DNA of 32,500 bases, from assembly GCA_030141605.1 (NCBI GenBank), contig JAQGDQ010000631.1:5001-37500 (forward strand), read 5' to 3'. The notes under the pieces are model-generated. The model made no database searches and was not told the origin of the DNA. It saw only the letters and a program-made list of their open reading frames with translations. Numbering within the stretch: the first letter of the stretch is position 1; the number at the start of each line of letters is the position of its first letter. Shown here piece after piece: positions 19,001 through 28,170 of the stretch. Position numbers and translations under genes: made by a program. Source of the DNA: Tubiluchus corallicola. Taxonomy: Eukaryota; Priapulida; Priapulimorpha; Priapulimorphida; Tubiluchidae.

Positions 19001-20672
19001 TGTGTTCTGTCTTATTATTTGCCCTTATACGGCCTGTACTTGTGTTCCGTCTTATTATTTGGCCTTATAATATGGTCTGTTCTTGTGTTCTGTCTTATTA
19101 TTTGGCCTTATATGGCCTGTTCTTGTGTTCTGTCTTATTATTTGCCCTTATACGGCCTGTACTTGTGTTCCGTCTTATTATTTGCCCTTATAATATGGTC
19201 TGTTCTTGTGTTCCGTCTTATTATTTGGCCTTATATGGCCTGTTCTTGTGATCTGTCTTATTATTTGCGCTTCTGTGGCATGTACTTGTGTTCCGTCTTA
19301 TTATTTGCCCTTATATGGCCTGTACTTGTGTTCCGTCTTATTATTTGCCCTTATATGGCCTGTTCTTGTGATCTGGCTTATTATTTGCTCTTCTACGGCC
19401 TGTACTTGTGTTCCGTCTTATTATTTGCCCTTATAATATGGTCTGTTCTTGTGTTCCGTCTTATTATTATTATTAAGTGCTGAATTATTCGAACCTATAA
19501 TTTTAGGTTCGATTCGAATTCAAATTAAAAAAACTTGTTCGAAGCGAACTCGAACGTTCGATGTTCACCCTTAGTCACCATAATGTAATAATTATATTAG
19601 TTACAAATAATGATGATGATGATGATGACAGTAATAATAAATAGTTAGGAAATTTAATGAGCATGTATTCTATCTATTTTTAGATAAAGCGTCACATAAA
19701 CGAAAAGCTATTGTCATTGTCGCGCGATATAGAAGCGGTTCCTCCTTCACTGGGGAAATCTTTAACAGCCACCCAAACGTATTCTACATCTATGAGCCTC
19801 TGCATGCATTGTTTCATTGCTTTAAAATATTGCAACAACTTCATGTACTGACAAACGAAACCTGGTCTGATGAACAAAAAACCAGGGTGAAAAACGAAGT
19901 GGTTTTGAATGCTCTAAACTGCGTTCCAGACGAACTGTATCTCAATGAAAAATACAATATGCAACATGCGAATTTGCTACATCATTCCTCAGCGGTTAGA
20001 AGATTTCTGTCACGTGACGACCAGCATGGACCTGATGTCGATAGAAAATCGTGTAAAAGCGCGAATTTGCTAAATTTTCTTCAAAACAAGGACAGTATAA
20101 TTCCCCAGGTTTGCAACGGTCATCTGTATTCGGTGGTCAAAGTTATTCGGATGACCGTTGCCGAGGCTGCAGAACTACTTGAAGACGAACAACGCGAACT
20201 GGACGTCAAACTTGTGCATCTAGTGAGAGACCCTCGCGGAATGCTGAGATCAAAGTACGTGTATGGAAATAGTAAACCAGTGTCGAAAGTAGAGAGAGAC
20301 TCAAAACTTTTGTGTGATAGCATGTATAGAGATGTAGTTGTTGGTGCAGAAGTTCAGAAACGCCGACCTGGTAAATACGTCTTAGTTCGCTATGAAGACA
20401 TTGCAGCTGAACCTTTGAAAATGGCCAAAGAATTGTACAGATTTGCCGGTATTCCAGTGCACGACCATGTCCTTAATTGGATATATAAAAACACGGGTTA
20501 TGCAAGTAACAATGCCAATGACAATGCAGATAAAACGGAGAAACGTTTTGGACAGTGGAGGAGGAACTCCACAGATACGTCGCTAAGGTGGAAATCAGAA
20601 ATATCGGCAGAGTACGCTAAAATAATCGAATCAAAATGTTTTAAGTTCATGAAATTAGTAAAATATTTGTGA
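16076..20672 (+). CDS. Carbohydrate 6-O-sulfotransferase, Golgi type II, two coding exons, 380 aa
   Basis: Transfers sulfate from PAPS to a 6-OH of Gal, GalNAc or GlcNAc in glycans, in the Golgi lumen (family knowledge). Exon 1 is 16076-16229, ending ACGG before the donor GTGAGT. Exon 2 is 19684-20672 after the acceptor ATTTTTAG. The split codon G+AT makes Asp52 and the frame is exact. Residues 1-10 form a short cytosolic tail and about 11-28 the membrane anchor (VSVCIFICAVIILLNDFF), followed by a stem. The 5'-phosphosulfate loop is RYRSGSSFTGE (66-76). The 3'-phosphate site is LVRDPRG with R-S at 240-241, then RYEDIA (287-292) and the C-terminal RRNS...W element. These are the hallmarks of the CHST1/3/5-7 branch (Sulfotransfer_1). 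Length is normal and no key residue is missing. NET (109) and NST (346) are possible N-glycosylation sites. ATG at 16076 is the first Met in frame; a 5' UTR acceptor may lie at 16033-16034. Exact sugar acceptor unknown. Confidence 0.9.
16321..17272. repeat. 137-bp tandem array, seven units, in the sulfotransferase intron
   Basis: GAGTAGTGCGAGGTGAG recurs at 16323, 16460, 16597, 16734, 16871, 17007 and 17144, so the period is 137 (once 136). The units are nearly identical, implying recent expansion or homogenisation. Each has a perfect 10-bp inverted repeat AGGTGAGTGT / ACACTCACCT (9 bp in the first unit) around a smaller GACC/GGTC stem. The last unit is slightly shortened. Confidence 0.97.
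17446..17653. repeat. G14 and C11 homopolymers 200 bp apart
   Basis: A run of fourteen G (17446-17459) and a run of eleven C (17643-17653) lie in the same intron between the two tandem arrays. On one RNA strand they could pair with each other. The sequence between them is otherwise unremarkable. Confidence 0.9.
17654..17876. other. Intron sequence without recognised structure
   Basis: Ordinary AT-rich intron sequence between the C run and the 40-bp array. One short plus-strand open frame of about 70 codons has no support as a gene. Confidence 0.4.
17877..19474. repeat. 40-bp tandem array with 123-bp higher-order repeat
   Basis: About 40 units of TTATATGGCCTGTACTTGTG + TTCCGTCTTATTATTTGCCC. 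From about 18640 to 19190 they are organised as trimers (40+43+40 bp), one member carrying a TATAATATGG insertion, giving a nearly perfect 123-bp higher-order unit repeated four to five times. The unit is T-rich on the sense strand of the gene and contains no AG dinucleotide and no stop in any plus frame. That explains the 530-codon hydrophobic open frame, which I reject as a gene. Confidence 0.95.
19485..19570. repeat. Short palindromic TCGAAC-rich segment
   Basis: TCGAACCTA and TAGGTTCGA form a 9-bp inverted repeat with a 6-base loop, followed by ATTCGAATTC and GAACGTTC palindromes. It may be a MITE remnant between the 40-bp array and the acceptor of sulfotransferase exon 2. Confidence 0.5.
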
Positions 20673-20879
20673 AGATGAGAGACTAATCAACTATCACGAC
20701 ACCTAGATTGAAAGTTGTTAATTAGTGAAATGTCAACTGTGTGCTAAAAGTGCTTTGTTTATTTTTTCATAATTTACTCAATGTTATCCTCATATCTTCA
20801 GACACGGTTCGTTTACCTGCTGGAAAGACTTATGTAAGCAGAAATAATAACTTAAAATGTTCGTATCAATTGATAAAAT
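20673..20879. other. Likely 3' UTR of the sulfotransferase
   Basis: Sequence following the stop codon. No canonical AATAAA was found before the dispersed repeat begins, so the transcript end is undetermined. Confidence 0.35.
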
Positions 20880-21130
20880 GTCACTGATTCACCCTCCAGG
20901 GTGCGTCACTCAATAACAAAAAACGTATTTTTAATCTTATTGACAAGATACAGTAATTTAAAATTTTACTTAATTGGTACCTTGCATGCAACGAATGCAT
21001 TGATTATTTTTTCAAACTTTACTCAGTGTTATCTAAACTTGTTTCCAACGACCATTAAAATGACTGCGGCTAACGGCCATCGCGGGAATTTAAATTTACA
21101 AGTTTAATACAGCATGCTGCCGGCGCAAGC
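20880..21130 (-). repeat. Dispersed repeat family R1, copy 3 (inverted)
   Basis: The reverse complement matches 7800-8100. ATTGACAAGATACAGTAATT, AAAATGACTGCGGC and ATTTACAAGTTTAATACAGC correspond in inverted order to the landmarks of copy 2. A following phrase (AAATTTCAAGATGAA, AAGTGGAGGG, 21160-21210) recurs near 29575-29615, pointing to a further partial copy there. Confidence 0.6.
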
Positions 21131-21419
21131 CCTGCATGCAAAAACGCAGTAAGTAAGTGGTATAAAATTTCAAGATGAACCATTTAAGTTTTATATAAGT
21201 GGAGGGTTTTCTTGCGCTTTACAAATGAGCAAATCCATTTCTCGTGGAAGCACAAAAAGATAATAAATGACGACAATAAAAAAGAAGAAAGGCAAAAAGG
21301 ACAATTTTAATAAAAACAAAAGTAAAAACAATGTTAAGTAAGTTAATTAAAAGTTAAAAATAGCCTTACAATGATAACACTGATAACAAACATATAAGAA
21401 AACAATGGTAAAGACGACA

Positions 21420-21640
21420 AATTCAGATAAACAAAGGATAATAATGTTATCATAATGTTAGCTTAATCTTATCATATCTATGACATTCTAGAAAATAGTG
21501 TTTAGAATCTTTAACTTGTCAACAACATAAACAACATCGTTTCCTTTCTACATGTTTCTTAACAAAATCATTAATTTGTTTGCAGTGCACTGTCAGCTTT
21601 GATGTTTTAATGCATGAGTAAATGTTCAGGGACTGTCGTG
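21420..21640 (-). mobile_element. LINE ORF2 C-terminal remnant (repeated at about 23865-24075)
   Basis: The minus strand reads KKHVERKRCCLCC, stop, QVKDSKHYFLECHRYDK. This resembles the Cys-rich C..C...D..HFL..C..Y tail that follows reverse transcriptase in CR1/Jockey-like LINEs. It has an internal stop and no upstream domain. A second copy lies in the second tandem unit. Confidence 0.4.
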
Positions 21641-22118
21641 TTACGTGCAACTAACACACATGAAAACAGTTTATCTGGTGCAGTCCCAGGGTGATCTCAT
21701 GGTCAATCTCAGGGTGATTTTTAGAAAAAAATCGTTTATCTTTATCTCATTATGTTGAAAAAGGAAAGTCGGACACAGGGACACAAAAAAAAACATTTGT
21801 GGCTTCAGCCACGAAACAAATGATCAAAACATTAAAAGGGCAGGACGTCAGAAGATTTTTTTGCCTCCGTGAGCTACAACTACTTGCTCTGTCACTGAAC
21901 TTAGAACAAGTACAATAAACAAACTTAACCCTCACTGTAGCAGAATATTGTGCCAGTGACTTCATACGTTTATTATGATTCAAATTAGGTCAAAATCTCT
22001 ATTAATTTTTGCTTTAAAAATCACAAAGCCTGTAACAGGTCTGTGACACATTAACAAGCAAATGTCAACAAAAACTCGGATTACAACAAACATCAATTAA
22101 AATTAATTTACAGGTGGA

Positions 22119-23445
22119 TTAAGATCGCTTGTAAATGCTCCCATGGGAAGAGCTTCTAAATGTACCCATAGTTTTTTCCTTTAGTTCTTTTTCGTATTTT
22201 ACTTGTTGTCCTCCATTCGTTTCGGGATCTGCAGGTTGGCAGTTGCATTTCTTAATTTGCATAAAGAGACGATAATTGTTCTGCCAGTCTTTTAAAGGGC
22301 ACACGAGTATCCCTCCTGCAGTGACTGCCGAATAAAACGTGAAATTTGCATTGTAGTGGAGCACAGTGTACGACTCAGTTAGTGAACTGAGTACATCCTT
22401 TTCTGCTTCACTGTAACTCAAATCAACAAATGAGAACTTCATTAAGTTAGGCAATGTGTGATTCCAGAGCCTGCATTCTATTTTACATTTATTCCTGCAC
22501 TCTGTGTTAATTCCTCCTTTCTCCACACAGTTCTTCTCACATGTTGATTGACAATAGTCGTAATCTTTAACTGGAGAATGCCGGCTTCTTCTGGTGGGTC
22601 TTTTCTTCTTTCTGGATTTGCATATTGCTATGCAGTTGGTTTGACATACTTCCGGGTCGTGAGTAGCATCACACAGACTTGCACACTCTCCCAAGCAATC
22701 TTCAAATGACGTTGGAGAAACTGTTGTTGTTCTTGTTGTTGGCAAGGTCACTGTTGTCGTTCTTGTTGTTGGTAAGCTGACTGTTGTTGTTCTTGTGGGC
22801 AAGAAAGTTGTTCTGTTCAGCTCATAAGGTTGACAGTTTTGTGAACAATTTCTTCTGCATTTCCGTTCTTCACTACATATCATATCATCAATACATGGAC
22901 CAGCACAATAGCAGTAACATTTATATTTCTCCACGCAAGTCTTTTTGCAATCTGGCGCACACATGTATTCTGGTTACTCGTTTCTGCACATCGGTCTGTG
23001 CAGATAGAATGACATTTTTCATTCTGTTCTTCTCACACTGTACTATTTTCGTGCAGCTACGTTCGCTAGAAGCTTCACAATCTTGTTTACATTCAGCGTG
23101 CTCGCGTCTTCCTTTCACTTTCTCACAAATTGGTCTGTATTCAAGGGTCAGCCTTCTCACACAAACGCAATGATGATTCGTACAATCTTCCTTACACTTT
23201 TTACTTGTATCCTTACAGTCATTCTTACAAGTTTCATTATTCTTACATTTGTTTATACAGTCTTGCTCCGTATTCTTACACCTGTCCTCACAGAAGCATC
23301 GACACCTAATAGCTTTCGGATGCTCGTATCCGGGACAAAAATGTTCAGCACAGCGCCTAAAACAGTGCTTAAATGCGCGCTTCTGTCTCTTACATTTAGG
23401 TCCACACTCGGTGTGAAGGATTTTAGGTTGTACTTCAGTGTTCTT
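22119..23445 (-). pseudogene. Cys-rich/mucin-linker protein, copy B, frame broken
   Basis: Reading leftwards from 23445, the N-terminal Cys block is open in the frame of copy A as far as CEKNR. There a single A is missing (near 23022) and, about 60 bases on, two extra bases (CG) appear, so the Cys-rich frame is broken and not restored. A new frame from 22964 (MCAPDCKKTC) then runs intact for 281 codons. It includes three Thr-rich linker repeats, the second Cys block and a C-terminal domain absent from copy A: LWNHTLPNLMKFSFVDL, HYNANFTFYSA and AGGILVCPLKDW, ending KCNCQ plus a charged tail. If the downstream frame is expressed from its own Met it would lack a signal peptide. Copy C shares both indels. 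Alternatively an unseen exon structure bypasses the break. Function unknown. Confidence 0.55.
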
Positions 23446-24593
23446 TCATTCTGTAAACCCCCCCCCCCTATACTGTCCTTTTTAACTGCATTCATGTATG
23501 TATGTCTTGACTTGGCTTCTTTCTGTCATGCTCTACTGACAGAGCTAGTTTACCTGCCTAGTTGGCAGTCTGTTCTTGGCTAAGAGAGTTGTTGTTGTTT
23601 TGTCTCAGTTAAACCATTTATTTGTCATGAATAGTAGAGCCATGATGTAAGTTTATTTTGATTATTCAGTCTCACTTTATTTATAATTTCCTTGTTTCCT
23701 TTTTGGCTCAAATTAGTTTGTTATATTTTCTTATAGGACAATTTTAATAAAAACAAAAGTAAAAACAATGCTAAGTAAGTTAATTAAAAGTTAAAAATAG
23801 CCTTACAATGATAACACTGATAACAAACATATAAGAAAACAATGGTAAAGACGACAAAGTCAGATAAACAAAGGATAATAATGTTATCATAATGTTAGCT
23901 TAATCTTATCATATCTATGACATTCTAGAAAATAGTGTTTAGAATCTTTAACTTGTCAACAACATAAACAACATCGTTTCCTTTCTACATGTTTCTTAAC
24001 AAAATCATTAATTTGTTTGCAGTGCACTGTCAGCTTTGATGTTTTAATGCAAGAGTTAAATGTTCAGTGACTGTCGTGTTACGTGCAACGAACGCACATG
24101 AAAAAAGTTCATCTATTGCAGTCCCACAATTCAATCTCAGGGTGATTTTCAGAAAAAAATCGTTTATCTTTATCTCATTATGTCGGAAAAGGAAAGTTGG
24201 ACCCAGGGACGCAAAAAAAAAACATTTGTGGCTTCAGCCACGAAACAAATGATCAAAACATTAAAAGGGCAGGACGTCAGAAGATTTTTTTGCCTCCGTG
24301 AGCTACAACTACTTGCTCTGTCACTGAACTTAGAACAAGTACAATAAACAAAATTGACCCTCACTGTAGCAGGATATTGTGCCAGTGACTTCATACGTTT
24401 ATTAAGATTCAAATTAGGTCAAAATCTCTATTAATTTTTGCTTTAAAAATCACAAAGCCTGTAACACTGTGACACATTAACAAGCAAATGTCAACAAAAA
24501 CTCGGATTACAACAAACATCAATTAAAATTAATTTACAGGTGGATTAAGATCCATTGTAAATGCTCCCATGGGAAGAGCTTCTAAATGTACCC

Positions 24594-25905
24594 CTACTTT
24601 TTCTCCTTTAGTTCTTTTTCGTATTTTACTTGTTGTCCTCCATTCATTTCGGGATCTGCAGGTTGGCAGTTGCATTTCTTAATTTGCATAAAGAGACGAT
24701 AATTGTTCTGCCAGTCTTTTAAAGGGCACACGAGTATCCCTCCTGCAGTGACTGCTGAATAAAACGTGAAATTTGCATTGTAGTGAAACACAGTGTACGA
24801 CTCAGTTTGTGAACTGAGTACATCCTTTTCTGCTTCACTGTAACTCAAATCAACAAATGAGAACTTCATTAAGTTAGGCAATGTGTGATTCTAGAGCCTG
24901 CATTCTATTTTACATTTATTCCTGCACTCTGTGTCAATTCCGCCTTTCTCCACACAGTTCTTCTCACATGTTGATTGACAATAGTCGTAATCTTTAACTG
25001 GAGAATGCCGGCGTCTTCTGGTGGGTCTTTTCTTCTTTCTGGATTTGCATACTGCTATGCAGTTGGTTTGACATGCTTCCGGATCGTGAGTAGCATCACA
25101 CAGACTTGCACAGTCTCCCAAGCATTCTTCAAATGACGTAGGAGAAACTGTTGTTGTTGTTCTTGTTGTTGGTAAGCTCACTGTTGTTGTTCTTGTTGTT
25201 GGTAAGCTCACTGTTGTTGTTCTTGTTGTTGGTAAGCTCACTGTTGTTGTTCTTGTGGGCAATAGAGTTGTTCTGTTCAGCTCATAAGGTTGACAGTTTT
25301 GTGAACAATTTCTTCTGCATTTCCGTTCTTCACTACACTTCATATCATCAACACATGGACCAGCACAATAGCAGTAACATTTATATTTCTCCACGCAAGT
25401 CTTTTTGCAATCTGGCGCACACATGTATTCTGGTTACTCGTTTCTGCACATCGGTCTGTGCAGATGGAATGACATTTTTCATTCTGTTCTTCTCACACTG
25501 TACTATTTTCGTGCAGCTACGTTCGCTAGAAGCTTCACAATCTTGTTTACATTCAGCGTGCTCGCGTCTTCCTTTCACTTTCTCACAAATTGGTCTGTAT
25601 TCAAGGGTCAGCCTTCTCACACAAACGCAATGATGATTCGTACAATCTTCCTTACACATTTCACTTGTATCCTTACAGTCATTCTTACACGTTTCATTAT
25701 TCTTACATTTGTTTATACAGTCTTGCTCCGTATTCTTACACCTGTCCTCACAGAAGCATCGACACCTAATATCTTTTGGATGCTTGTATCCGGGACAAAA
25801 ATGTTCAGCACAGCGCCTAAAACAATGCTTAAACGCGCGCTTCTGTCTCTTACATTTAGGTCCACACTCGGTGTGAAGGATTTTAGGTTGTACTTCAGTG
25901 TTCTT
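24594..25905 (-). pseudogene. Cys-rich/mucin-linker protein, copy C, frameshifted and with nonsense codon
   Basis: Same organisation as copy B, with four Thr-rich linker repeats. It carries the same missing A (near 25482) and CG insertion as copy B. In addition a TAG at 24891-24893 replaces the Trp of CRLWNHT, cutting off the C-terminal domain, which stays readable from 24881 to 24594. Three independent lesions make a full-length product unlikely. The shared lesions show that the frame broke before the tandem duplication; the nonsense codon came later or was lost in B. Confidence 0.6.
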
Positions 25906-26228
25906 TCATTCTGTAAACCCCCCTCCCCCTATACTGTCCTTTTTAACTGCATTCATGTATGTATGTCTTGACTTGGCTTCTTTCTGTCATGCTCTACTGA
26001 CAGAAGTAGCTTACCTGGTCTGTTGGCAGTCTGTTCTTGGCTAAGAGAGTTGTTGTTGTTTGTCTCACTTAAACCATTTATTTGTCAAGAGTAGTAGAGT
26101 CATGATGTAAGTTTATTTTGATTATTCAGTCTGACTTTATTATTAATTTCTTTGTTTCCTTTTTGGGCTCAAATTAGTTTGTTATATTTTTTATGATTTT
26201 TCTTACAGATAAAACGTAATAAAGCTAC

Positions 26229-26425
26229 TCAAACATGAATTTTTTTGACTTTGGGCATCATGAAGTAGTAGTCTCTCACACATGGATTGCTGCTAGATGG
26301 CAGCACGTGAGCTTTTGTGTTGTTATAATAACGCGGCCACGTGTCAGCTCTTTGCTGTTTCATTTGAAGTGAAAAGTTGGCAGGAAGAAGTTCTTCCGAG
26401 TTGTAGAATCCCAAAATATGCATTA
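26229..26425 (-). CDS. Unrecognised conserved exon, copy C
   Basis: Minus-strand counterpart of 14271-14465, with the peptide GFYNSEELLPANFSLQ and onward to MMPKV. One extra A near the 3' end changes the last residues to KKIHV and a stop. On the left of its start the sequence differs from copy A by a small gap. It lies beyond the end of the tandem duplication, so only this copy and copy A have it. Whether it is expressed, and as part of what protein, cannot be told. Confidence 0.35.
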
Positions 26426-26439
26426 AACGACCATGTCCT

Positions 26440-26870
26440 TGAAGAATTATTATAAATTTATAATTTTGTTTTTTAGTTTATTGATTTGTTGGCATCTGTA
26501 TAATTAACAATTGAATAATGATCTAAAACAGCGTATATTATTTGTTTCATTAGATTGACTCACCTCTTAACCGATATTGTCAATACTGTACTGCCATCTG
26601 TCGGGAGTTTCTGCCATAAACTATGGTTAACAAGAACATGCTTGGTTAATACTCTTTTTAATTTCGAAAGTGAATTTCGTTCGTTCATTCATGTGTAAAC
26701 TTTGAAATTAGCTAACTCACATTCTTGCACTAAGAACGTGACCCGGAAAGAGCTAGAGACATTTTATGCCACTCCTTACAAACGACTCGGGTTCGAAGCT
26801 GGGTTTTGACAATTTTTGCTGTATTGTTTTCAACGATGCTTTTACTTTTTGCACCGATGACAAAGTAAAA
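26440..26870. other. Spacer without recognised features
   Basis: No open frame, repeat or splice pair of note. Confidence 0.35.
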
Positions 26871-26872
26871 TC

Positions 26873-27370
26873 ACATCAAACAAAGTAAGACGAGACGAGA
26901 CGAGACAAATCAAGGCAAGGCAAAACAAGACAAGACAAGACAAGACAACGCAAGACAAAACGAAAAGCAAACAAAGCAAGCCAAGACAAGACAACACAAA
27001 ACAAAGTAAACCAAACAAAGTGAGCAAAGCAAAGCAAAACAAAACAAAACAAAACAAGCCAAGACAAGACAACACAAAACAAAGAAAACCAAACAAAGTG
27101 AGCAAAGCAAAACAAAACAAAACAAAACAAAACAAAACAAAACAAAACAAGGCAACACAAAACAAAATAAACCAAACAAAGTGAGCAAAGCAAAACCAAA
27201 CAAAACGAAACGAAACGAAACAGAACTTAAATAAAGAAAAATAAAATGAAATGAAATGAAATAAAATAAAATAAAAGTGAAACAAAACAACAAAACAAAA
27301 CAAAACAAAGTAAAACAAAACAAAACAAAACAAAACTTAAATAAGTAAGATAAAAACAAAACCAAAATCA
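26873..27370. repeat. AAACA pentanucleotide tract
   Basis: About 500 bp of degenerate (AAACA/AAGAC/AAGCA)n. A higher-order piece of about 85 bp (AAGCCAAGACAAGACAACAC up to GTGAGCAAAGCAAA) recurs at least twice around 26975-27110. Phe/Leu/Cys-rich open frames on the minus strand are artefacts of the missing T. Confidence 0.95.
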
Positions 27371-27532
27371 AATGGAAATCAAATCCAATAAATTGCACTG
27401 ACATAAATCAAATATAATGAAATACACCATGTCCTCTATTATAACGTACACAAAAATGTCTACCTCGAAGCTACTATAAAATGTAGGCTACGTAGCATTC
27501 TTACACCAATTAAATGACATGTGTGTCATATC

Positions 27533-27932
27533 TTAACCCTTTCAGTCCCAAATTATTTTTTTATAAGAAAAAAAATTTTGGCTTGATAGTTTTGTTCAAT
27601 ATGTCCATCTTGTTTAAAAACACAACAAAAGCAAAAAATGTGCTTCATTTTGCAACTGCTGATAATTTTTTATTTAAAGTATTTAAGACATTTAGTATGC
27701 ACGCTATGCTGATCTGTACAAAGTCTCTAAAGTACTGTGTACCTTGCGCAGTTTTTATGCTATGTAGATTTTCTAGTTTGCCATTTTATCACCATCTATA
27801 GTCTATTGTTATTGGCTTAAATCAAAATAACTATTAACAGATCAAATAACTATCAGTTTTAAAATTTTATTAGTTTTAAAGGCAGAAAATATTCTTGTAT
27901 CCCACGGGATACAATGGGCATGAAAGGGTTAA
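27533..27932. mobile_element. piggyBac-type MITE with TTAA target duplication
   Basis: TTAA-CCCTTTCAGTCCC at the left and GGGCATGAAAGGG-TTAA at the right give a TTAA target duplication and inverted ends starting CCC, the signature of piggyBac elements. The body is 392 bp without transposase. Close to the right end is a subterminal hairpin GTATCCC-AC-GGGATAC. Confidence 0.75.
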
Positions 27933-28170
27933 AATTACTATCAAAATGTTGAGTCAAAAATGACCTATAGGCATGATTATTTGAATCTCATCTGTTATCT
28001 CGTCTTTGTAATTTTATTACGGTCACCTCATCAACAGACCGTCCCATAAAACACGGTCAGATGATTTCATAATCATCGAACTCTCAGTCTAGACTGACTT
28101 GTGACTCGGCGATGTAGATTCTTTTCATTCTCGCTTTTTCGCTTTTATTTCTCGTGAGGAAATTCGCAAT

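Larger units (their letters stand above)
21298..26195. repeat. Tandem duplication of a 2.4-kb segment
   Basis: Unit 1 runs from 21298 to about 23727 and unit 2 from 23735 to about 26195. Both start with AGGACAATTTTAATAAAAAC and end with CTCAAATTAGTTTGTTATAT. Each contains a LINE-like remnant, a 3' flank and one Cys-rich gene copy on the minus strand. Identity is high by eye throughout, including noncoding parts, so the duplication is recent. Only unit 2 continues into the exon-like frame at 26229-26425. Confidence 0.92.

Noticed and set aside
17881-19483. Continuous 530-codon hydrophobic open frame (YYLPLYGLYLCSVL-like repeats) and two more in other frames
   Set aside because: The 40-bp repeat unit has no stop codon in any plus frame, so all three frames are open automatically. 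The frames lie inside the sulfotransferase intron and lack other support.
24179-24346. Plus-strand 55-codon frame opposite the 3' flank of Cys-rich copy C
   Set aside because: The corresponding frame in the tandem copy at 21751 is broken by one A in the A run, and there is no domain or start support.
26425-26442. ACGACCATGTCCTT shared with sulfotransferase exon 2 (near 20460), suggesting a sulfotransferase fragment
   Set aside because: Only 14 bases match and the similarity does not continue; a match of this length between 1 kb and 32 kb on two strands is not unlikely by chance.
26842-27404. Phe/Leu/Cys-rich minus-strand frames of about 160 codons
   Set aside because: Low-complexity translation of an AAACA tract in three overlapping frames.
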